Assembly (NCBI GenBank): GCA_026122225.1
Contig: JANEZZ010001850.1
Coordinates: forward strand, 868,001-932,000
DNA length: 64,000 bases
Direction: 5' to 3'
Source: Heloderma charlesbogerti
Taxonomy: Eukaryota > Chordata > Lepidosauria > Squamata > Helodermatidae
Shown here: positions 56,274 through 64,000 of the stretch, piece after piece
Layout of the letters: each line of letters begins with the position of its first letter
Numbering within the stretch: position 1 is the stretch's first letter
Program-made: the position numbers and the translations under genes
The notes under the pieces: model-generated
The model's database searches: none
What the model was told of the DNA's origin: nothing
The model's input: the letters and a program-made list of their open reading frames with translations, nothing else

Positions 56274-57944
56274 AGTACTTCTAAAACTCAAAGCCCCAGA
56301 GTAGTTGTGATGGCCTAGCCAGTGATGGCCTAGCCATGTTCAGGAACTTCCCCACACCTGTGAAAGATGGGAGGGCAGTTTCATTGTTAATAGTGTTCCT
56401 CACAAATCTATTAGCATAATATCGGGTATGTAGCCATTTATCACATAACTAGTGGATATAGTGTTTCCCGTTTCCTATGTCTAGCGAAGCCTGGCTAGAT
56501 TTTAGCATTTTCTAGCAGTGACAAAACAGATTTGATACCCTGAGGTTCTTCAGTGACGAGAAATGACTGTACTTCAGTGCAGAAGGGGTTTTGTTTTTTT
56601 TCCAGGCCCAAGAGAGAAATCACATTTTCCATGCAGCTGCAAACTTCCTTCTGTGAGCAGCTGGTGTTGGCTGCACAATCCATCTTGGCTTACTGACATA
56701 ATAGAGAAAAGCAGCGCTATCCATCTCAAGCGTGCAGGATGAAAGCTATTTAGAGGCATAAATGTTCAGTACCTCCAAGGCAGTGGAGACAGAGCACTGC
56801 TGAAGTGGAGAGTGCTTGGAAAGAAGCATCTGCCAAAGGGGAAAACCCTAACTTTTTACAACCTGTCAAAAGGTTTCTTAGGGAGGCTTGTAGTAATGTA
56901 ATAGAAATGACGGCTTTCCATTGGTCTTGAATGTGAATGTTTTCTTCTTCTTTGCTTGTTTTACGTGGAAAGAGGAACATTCATCTCTTTCAGATATTGC
57001 TAAAACCTTGGCAACATTCTCCCCTGCTTCTTTCAACATTTTACATGCTTGATCTGTTTTCTTTAAAACATTCCGGTACCACTTCTCTATCAAAAGAATA
57101 CCCAAAGCTGTTTACAAGATTTCACTTACCATCATAAAACAATCCATAAAACAATCAACAACAAAGTGGTCTAAATCAAATAAAAACTAGAGATGGCAAG
57201 GCAGTAAAACAGCATCCATCAATCATCCATTTACAGCCATGGAGAATATTAAGGCTGAGATAAAATGCTCCCTGATTCACCTCCCCTCCCATTTGCCAGT
57301 GGCAAAAATAGAGGGGCATTTTGTTGATTTTTCAGAACTATTACATTTGGGGGCGAGGTATCATTGGTGGAGGAGCAGCAGTGGTAAATGCTCTTTTTTC
57401 TTTAAAAAAAAAGTTTTTACTCTTTCCTGTTCCATGTACAAAAGCTGACTTTACTAGCTGTTGAATCTTTCTTCAAGACGAGCTATGAGACAGCTTCCTC
57501 CACTGCACCTGAAGGCAGCAGTCCATCTTTTTGGGGGACAGGGCAGGCTGTGTGGCATGCAGCTCTCTCCTCCAACACCTTGCTGCTGCCTCCCAGCATC
57601 TGCCACTTGAGGCAACTGCTCCACTCTGCCTAATGGTAGGGTCGGCCCTGATACAATTGCAGTTTATGTGTTGTTTCAGGAGCATTCTGGCGGGATGAGG
57701 GAATGGTGGACACCAAGAACATCTTCAGGTGGCAGAAAAAAGGAACAACTACTGCCATTGCCTCGCTGCCAGTGTTACATGTTCCCCTAAACTCTAGAAA
57801 AAATTTTGCTCCCCCAAATCAGTCAGTTTTGGTACCCCTTCCAAATCAACTGTACAAATGTTAGACTTTCAGCTTGGCTCTAGTCTTAACCTGTTGCCTA
57901 AAAGATAACTGTGTTGGTGCCAGCTAAGCCTGCCTAGGGAGGGC
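56274..57944. other. Unassigned stretch with unrecognised minus-strand frames
   Basis: Two minus-strand frames (57105-56878 and 56683-56495) have ordinary amino-acid composition (for example VLKKTDQACKMLKEAGENVA), but no family was recognised and they are in different frames with stops between. 57120-57180 resembles a retroposon tail (AAAACAATCCATAAAACAATC). A decayed processed pseudogene is possible; not claimed. Confidence 0.35.
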
Positions 57945-58175
57945 ATAACCAAAGTATCACCACTGAAAAGGCTTTCTTCCCAGTATCCACCCACGTACTC
58001 TCTGAAAGTTTGCAACACTCAAAAGAGGACCTCCAATAGATCTTAAATTTTGGCAGGTTCATGTGGGAGAAGATGGTCCTTCAGTTACCCAGGTCCCAAG
58101 CCCCCAAGGGCTTTAAAGATCAAACTCAACCCTTGAATTATGTTGAGAATTGCACCAGGGACTAGAGATCCATGA
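57945..58175 (+). mobile_element. LINE-derived 3' untranslated fragment
   Basis: GGCTTTCTTCCCAGTATCCA, then GTTCATGTGGGAGAAGATGG and TCCTTCAGTTACCCAGGTCC with AGGGCTTTAAAGATCAAACT. It resembles the 1690-1770 segment (AAGCCATTTAAAGTTAATCA, GCACTTTAAATTGGGCCC) and seems to be part of the same consensus as 5040-5245. Confidence 0.5.
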
Positions 58176-58299
58176 GAAATTCTTTTCAGTTCATTTTTGA
58201 TTTGGACATACCCAGTTTGCACCTCTTGGGCTCGAACACAATCTGCAGTCAAAGTTTGTACATTTCCAAGCTTGTAATTTGATCAATGGACCCCCCAAA

Positions 58300-58465
58300 A
58301 TGCATTCAACAGCATGCACACATTTGAGAAATGCTCATGCATACTTTTGAAAAATGTGCACAAACACCCTTTAAACGATGGGAGAAGAATGCATACATTT
58401 CAAAGATGTGCACAATTGATGCATATATTTGGAAAAATATGAATAAAAATATGCATGAATTTTCA
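58300..58465. repeat. Degenerate tandem array around ATGCATACATTTGAAAAATGTGCA-like units
   Basis: Six or so units of roughly 25-45 bp share a core of ATGCAxxCxTTTGA(A/G)AAATGxxCA: 58311, 58331, 58356, 58390, 58420 and 58448. Strongly diverged; no coding meaning. Confidence 0.45.
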
Positions 58466-60366
58466 TGAGAAAAGAAAAACGAAAGACAAGTCACAATCTG
58501 ATATGGACATGAGATGGAATGAGCTTCAAGGAATTTGGAGAACTTTGACAAGCTTGAGTTTGGCTTGTATGCTCATATCTACTGGGGATCAATGAAACAC
58601 TTTCAGTACAGATGTGATATGATCAAACCTCTTAGGTTTCAGGTGAGTCCTTCGACATGCCTCAAGGGGAGAGGCTTTGACAAAACAGCAATGTATCTTT
58701 GTCTGTAATCAGGTTGGAGATCTTGTACATTACTTATTGTTCTGACCCTTGCATGCAGGCCTAAGGAGAAAATTTCTATCATACATTCTCCTGTGCTACT
58801 CAGATAAAACAACACAGAATATAGTCGCGTAATTATTGGCAGATAATCAACCCTATATCACCTATATGGTAGAATTATTTGCTGTAGCCACTAGGAAATC
58901 ACATGTTTATTTTATCAGGTATTCCAGTTGTTCTTAAATGTAAATTTTACAGGATTGTTGATAAATCTGCTATATGGACAGTACATTACGTTCAAAAGCA
59001 GATTGTATTTTATCTTATTGTGGATTATTTATGTAGTGATACTGTCCACCAAATTGTAATAGCCTTTGGCTAAACCCAGTGAAGATGATTGACTCATTGA
59101 TTGATATGATCAAACCAACATGACTTTGTTAACCTTTAGGATGTGTTTAGGCTGCCATGTTCTGAACCAGTTGATGTTTCTGAACAGTTTTCAAGGGCAG
59201 CTCCATGTATAATGCATTGCAGTAATCTAACCTGCTCATATGTCACTATCTTCCAAATTCACTTCATATTTGGTGGCAACGCAAGTTTCATTTGGGATAG
59301 ATTTCACACAGCCATGTGGAAGCCAGTCTTGAGAAAAGGATCCAAAACATGTTTGGCTTTCATCCACTCCTACCATAAGGCCTGCAGAATGTATAACTCA
59401 CCTGGTGGAACATAGCACAACAACCATATATTTATCCTGTCAAGCTGGTGGCACAACAGGATTCTCAGGACAGCTACCATCTATGGATGTTAGTCTCATT
59501 TCAGCTTGGCAGAACACAAGTTGAACAACCCTGCTGTATATGATGCTCTTTTACAAGGTAATGTTTCGATACACTTACACTTAGATCAACACTTTTGGGG
59601 ATATATTATTTTCCAGCACATTCTGAACAATTAGTTTTAATGTTTTCCATCCCAATCAGACAGAGTCTTACGAGATATTTCCATGTAGCTATTAAGAGCA
59701 CTTTGTTCTCCCCTTTCTGTTCTGTGTAGTAAGCCATTATTTTATTTCAGGATGTTTTTGTTTCAGGATTCTTTTCCCACCCCACCCCACCCCCAGTGAC
59801 TTATACAGGCTAAACTCCCACTCTCACACAGTGAGAGTACATCAGAATAAATGCTCATAAATTACTTGGGGACTTGTCTCCATGGAAGCAAATTTTACTC
59901 CTGCTGAGTGCAAAGGCATGAGGATAAAATTGCAAGTTAAGCCACCGCAGCCACGTGGTGAGAACTAGAAAAGAAAGGGGGAGGAAAAGCAAAGGCATTC
60001 AGCTCAGAAACCCTGTCGCAAGGCAGGACCACCCACTCACCATCCCTCACAGATTAGTCTCTGCAAGCCATGGTTCATCGGGTCCCAATTAAAGAATGGC
60101 TGGACTGCATAAGGTATCTTCTGAATAGTAGCTAGTCCCTCTAGGAACTACATAGCTTTGATACATGTAGGAATGCTAATGTATGTGTAAACTAATCTGA
60201 CAAATGTTGGAGATGTTATTGTAAAAGTTCTAGGTTCAGTTGAAGTTCCTGATGAACTTCATCAGGAAAGAACATGATGAAAGAACTTTTTTCCTTTTTT
60301 GGCTTAATGAATATCATTTATTCAGTATGAAATCTTTATACTATGTGTTCTACATGTTAATTATTG
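58466..60366. other. Unassigned intergenic stretch
   Basis: No gene or repeat family recognised. A C-rich run occurs at 59777-59793. AAGTTCCTGATGAACTTCATC at 60242 is a small palindrome. Confidence 0.35.
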
Positions 60367-60594
60367 AGTGCCAGTGTGGTGTAGTGGTTAGAGTGTTGGA
60401 GTGGGAGCCGGGAGAGCCATGGAAGCTCACTGGGTGACCTTGGGCCCATCACAGACTTTCAGCCCAGCCTACCTCACAGGGTTGTTGTTGTGAGGATAAA
60501 ATGGAGAGGAGGAGGAGAATGTAAGCCGCCTTGGGTTCCTTGCAAGAGGAAAAAAGGCAGGATATAAATGCAATAAAATAAAATAAAAAGTAAT
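60367..60594 (+). mobile_element. Sauria/Squam-type SINE, forward orientation
   Basis: Head GAGTGCCAGTGTGGTGTAGT and GGTTAGAGTGTTGGAG (A box region), body CTCACTGGGTGACCTTGGGC, CCTACCTCACAGGGTTGTTG and TGAGGATAAAATGGAGAGG, tail GGCAGGATATAAATGCAATA then (AAATA)n. The B box region is deleted (GGGAGAGCCATGGAAGC joins directly). Confidence 0.92.
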
Positions 60595-60653
60595 ATCTTT
60601 ATCAACATATGGTTGAACTGTCTGTCTATGGATAAAAACATATTGGAAAAAAA

Positions 60654-61506
60654 TAGGGCTGTGTGCCGCTTCGGCCGAGCCCTGAAGCCCGAGTCAAAGC
60701 AGGCTGCTTTGGGTCACCTTGAGCTCCTTCTGAGGAGAAGCTGAGGGGGCATGAAGCAACCCAGAGCGGTCGGGGGCTGTCTGAAGCGCTCGGTGCACTT
60801 TGGAGCTTCGGCACCCCCGGCCTAGCCACACCAGCACCTCCAAGTCCTTACCTGAGCCACCCACCTCCTCCACCGCCACCTCCATTGCCACCTCCTCCAC
60901 TGCTATCATCACCACCGCTGCCGCCACTGCCGCCACCGCCTCCTCCTCCTCCATTGCCGTCATCGCTGTCACTGCCACTGCTGTTGCTGCTGCGGCCGCC
61001 TTCTCCACTGCCGCCACCTCCTCCACCACTGCCTTCGCCGCCACCGCCACCTTCTCCTCTGCTGCTGCCACAGCTGCTGCCTTCTCCTCCTCCACTGCCG
61101 TCATCCTTGCCGCCACCAGCTCCTGAGGCCTGGATGTGCACCGGCTCTTATTGCAGGGAGTCGCCATTTTTTAAATGGCAACTTCCAGGAACTTCCAGGA
61201 TTCCCTGTAATAAGAGCTGGTGTGCGTCCAGGCCTCATGAGCTGGCAGCGGCGATGATGGAGGCGGAGGAGGAGGCAGCAGTGGAGGCGGTGGCAGTGAA
61301 GGAGGAGAGGGCAGCGGCGGCAAGATGGGGGTTTGCACGGAGCGTCAGGGGGGACCCAAAGCGGGGTTTGGCAGTCCGAATCCCGCTGTGGGTTTGGGGC
61401 CGAGTCAGGTCAGGGGCCTCCTGAATCAGCCCGAGTTGAATCGGGCCTGCCTCTGAAGCCACGAAGCGGCTTCCGAGTCAGATCGGGGGGTTCCTGCACA
61501 GCCCTA
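60654..61506. mobile_element. Non-autonomous hAT element with GCC/TCC-rich core
   Basis: Ends are TAGGGCTGTG and CACAGCCCTA, with GAAAAAAA before (60646-60653) and GAAAAAAT after (61507-61514), 7 of 8 matching. Sub-terminal GCCGCTTCGGCC and GAAGCGGCTTCCGAGTC also pair. The core 60850-61125 is a run of imperfect (CCACCT/GCCGCC)n trinucleotides. A second palindrome, GCTCTTATTGCAGGGA with TCCCTGTAATAAGAGC, lies at 61143-61217. No transposase is present. It is related in its ends to 28383. Confidence 0.85.
60835..61125. repeat. Trinucleotide-rich low-complexity tract
   Basis: Mostly CCN trinucleotides (GCC, ACC, TCC, CTG). All long open frames here (poly-Ala/Thr, poly-Pro/Leu, poly-Gly/Ser) are produced by the repeat and are not genes. 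Confidence 0.92.
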
Positions 61507-61806
61507 GAAAAAATGTATGCATTATAGAGAATGTAATCGGATGCACGCTACCAGTGGATCCATTAGTTATCCTTTGGAGATATTTAAACGATGATTGATT
61601 GGTTGGTAATTTGCCGATTGGGACAAATTATGATTGGGAGAAAACTGGAAAAATCATAAGACTTCATCGATTTCAGCTTGGTTAAGTTCAATGGGCATGA
61701 TCTAGTCGCCTGTTACACACATACCCCAATTCCCTCCAGCGTGTGCTGCTCTGCCTACAGGGGTCTGGCGCCACCATTGCACTCTCCCTGTTGGCAACCC
61801 CCAAGC

Positions 61807-61943
61807 CAGCAGAGAGCAACTTGTGGCCCTCCAGAAATCGTTGGACTGCAACTTCCCTCATGCCTTACCATTGGCTGTGCTGGCTAGGGCTGATGGGAGT
61901 TGCAGTCCAACAACATCTGAAGGGCCACAGGTCGATTGCCCCT
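61807..61943. mobile_element. hAT-like MITE
   Basis: GAGCAACTTGTGGCCCTCC at the left and GAAGGGCCACAGGTCGATTG at the right, with inner arms GTTGGACTGCAACTTCCCTC and GATGGGAGTTGCAGTCCAAC. Confidence 0.75.
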
Positions 61944-63019
61944 ATCCTAAACCCATGCATTTTGGTACCCATATGTTTTTTCTTCCTAGGACAAATAGCT
62001 GGGGGAGGGGGATTTTCATTTGTAAAACAGTGCAAGGGGAAAGGGTTAAACCCCACAACTGCTAATTAAAAAATAAATCAAAAGAAGAGCATGCAATCAT
62101 GCAATTCTCACCATGTCCCGTCTGGCTATGAGTGAGAAGTGGAACATTCTGACAAAAAGAAGTCTCCTGGAGAATATGACATTTTGATGATTTGAAGATT
62201 TGCTTAGGGTTTCTGATTTTTGTTTGCAAATATCCTAGCACCTAGGTTTGAGTGTTCCTGAACATGTACAAAGTACTTTTCCCTGAAAGGAAACACCTCC
62301 TTTGCTTAAAAAAGAAAAGTAAACCTGAGCAGGTGCAGAATGCTTTTCCTTTGTGAGGGAATACTTCCCTGCCTTCCTGGAGACTAGGTGCGCAGTGGAT
62401 CTGGAGTGTGGAGTTTCATCCTCAACTTGCCTCCCTATGGCAAACACCTGCCTAAGGGAGGGACCCAGACTCCACTCTGGATGTCTGATGTTCAGCATCT
62501 GGAAGACCAACTCACACACACACACATCTGGTCATGTGGAAAGCCTCACGCAAAACTGTGTCAGCAACTTGCAGGTTTAGGGCCAGAGTTCCACATGATG
62601 GCACAGTGCGTGTACATTTGCATTTACAACACACAATCTTCACTGCATATAGGTGATCCCTACATTGCAAATCCAGCCACATGGATGGCTGGTGCACTGC
62701 TGAGCCATGTGACACCACGCACCTATGCACTAATAGCAAGGGTCACTCAACAGGATTCCTCAATGGCCAGGTTGGGAGGCCTCGTGACCCATGGCTGGGG
62801 ATTCCCCACCCTGCTCTAAATGTAGAATACACTGTTCCTATTTACTTAAGGGCCTTCCACTGAGGGTGTCTCTATATTAATGGAAAATCCTGCAGCCCTA
62901 CTAGAGCATTTTGCTCCCATTTCTGTGGCGCGATTAGGATTGGCTCCTTTAGATGTCGAATGTGACGTGGAATTGAGAACATCCTTTCTCAGCAGCCTTA
63001 ACAGGGCTTTCTATATTTT
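61944..63019. other. Unassigned intergenic stretch
   Basis: (CA)n run at 62513-62525. The 62500-62760 part has an imperfect inverted layout (CATGATGGCACAGTGCGTG and GCATGTGACACCACGCACC-like), perhaps another old MITE. No gene. Confidence 0.35.
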
Positions 63020-63240
63020 TCAATGAAACACCACCATCTAGTGGCAGAATTGTCATGGTATGCCAGCTCTACATACTGTAGAAATGGTGGGTTGTGTTTT
63101 TTTTTAAATATTCCAGTTTATCTCCAATCTTTTTTAAGGCTGGATAACCAAGAAGACATCCTGGAGGTTGACAATATCATGTAAAGGACCCACAAACGTC
63201 TGTGAGTGGCCAGTCACAAGTACACAATAAATGCCTTGTG
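63020..63240 (+). repeat. Fragment of the copy A repeat family
   Basis: TGAAACACCACCATCTAGTG and, further on, CCTGGAGGTTGACAATATC with GGACCCACAAACGTCTGTGA match copy A at 110-290 (TGAAACAGCACCATGTAGTG; CCTGGAGGTTAACAATGTC; GACCCACAAACTTCTGTGA). The rest of the family unit is absent here. Confidence 0.65.
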
Positions 63241-63765
63241 TAGAAATGGCCTGAGAGATCTTCTGCATATGCTTTGACCAGGTATCTTCCTTAAAATGCA
63301 GTTAAGGGGGCAGAGTGGCATTAGGAGGCGACCGTTTTCTCCTGGCCTCCCTCCAGTGCCTTTGAAAGCAATCTGACACAAAAGAAATGGAAGAGGTGAA
63401 GCTTTTCCTAGCAGTGATTGGGAATCTGTTTGACTGTTCTGGAATTACAAAGAGCCCGTAGCTACTGACCATCAGCTATATGATTTCTGAACAGTGTAAC
63501 CATTAAGCTATTGCTGTGGGATTCCCTGCAATAAAGAAGTCTCACTGATTTGGGTGTCCTGTGTCAGATTGCCAGGGTGTGTATGTTTGAAGGGTCAGGG
63601 TTCACGACACCTTGGGAGCTTTTGGCAGTCTGTAATAGTGCTGCTTGCTGTGCAGCTGAAGCTTTGGACTAACAAATTGCACATCTGGATTTCTTATCTC
63701 TTACGTACAATGTTCTGTAGTGTTAGGGAGTATTCTAAGTGTCAAAGGCTGCAAAACTAACCTTA
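63241..63765. other. Unassigned intergenic stretch
   Basis: No gene or repeat family recognised. Confidence 0.35.
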
Positions 63766-63769
63766 TTTA

Positions 63770-64000
63770 TTTATTCATTCATTCATTCATTCATTCATTT
63801 CATTTCTATACCGCCCAATAGCCGAAGCTCTCTGGGCGGTTCACAAAAATTAAAACCAAACAACACACAATAAAACAATTTAAAATATATAGAACATTAA
63901 AACCACAATATAACAATACAACCACAATAAAACCTAGCAGCAGTGCAGGAGTTTAAAATACAGATTTAAAACAACAAAGATAAAAATTTAGAAAGCTAAA
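63770..64000 (-). mobile_element. (ATTC)n run and retroposon tail, cut by window end
   Basis: (ATTC)n at 63772-63799, then CTATACCGCCCAATAGCCGA and AGCTCTCTGGGCGGTTCACA, followed by A-rich DNA to the window edge. Second copy of the family at 24745-24960. Confidence 0.75.

Noticed and set aside
60694..61424. Several long frames rich in Ala, Pro, Gly or Ser
   Set aside because: All come from the CCN trinucleotide tract inside a hAT element.

Overview
This is vertebrate nuclear DNA, almost certainly from a squamate reptile (lizard or snake). The basis is the repeat content: a nearly intact BovB (RTE-clade) LINE, tRNA-derived SINEs of the Sauria/Squam type, a second tRNA-Ala-like SINE family, CR1/L2-type LINE 3' ends, many hAT-type DNA elements and palindromic MITEs. 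There is no bacterial gene organisation, no operon and no CRISPR array. Species cannot be named from the sequence.

The only host gene recognised is one block on the minus strand at 16867-17353. It encodes the C-terminal TNF-homology domain of Fas ligand (FASLG). It carries two in-frame stop codons but no frameshift, and it reads without interruption across the place where an intron is expected. It is therefore annotated as a pseudogene; whether it is a processed copy, a dead duplicate or the species' only FASLG locus cannot be decided here. No other FASLG exon was found in the window.

Layout: 0.1-1.5 kb holds an unclassified interspersed repeat whose second copy lies at 36.3-37.6 kb and a fragment at 63 kb. 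1.7-2.3 kb is a LINE reverse-transcriptase remnant. 7.4-11.3 kb is a decayed Ty3/gypsy element (zinc knuckle, RT, RNase H, integrase, probable 3' LTR). 11.3-15.3 kb carries SINE and CR1/L2 pieces and a 5S-rRNA-derived fragment. 16.9-17.4 kb is the FASLG block. 19.5-20.9 kb is a LINE remnant next to a solo LTR with a 5-bp target duplication. 21.3 kb is a near-perfect palindrome. 24-28 kb holds a probable LTR and an env-bearing endogenous retrovirus lacking gag-pol, inside an inverted-repeat element. 28.4-37 kb is rich in hAT elements. 38-52 kb mixes MITEs, RTE fragments, a tandem duplication and a CR1 copy. 53.6-56.3 kb is the BovB insertion, with a perfect 13-bp target duplication and one frameshift. 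60.7-61.5 kb is a hAT element with a GCC/TCC-rich core. The window ends inside another retroposon tail.

The elements do not form a pathway. The value of the window is as a record of transposition, with several insertions dated relatively by intact target-site duplications, and as the site of a disabled death-ligand gene fragment. No previously undescribed multi-gene system was seen. Long stretches with no entry of their own are described as unassigned.
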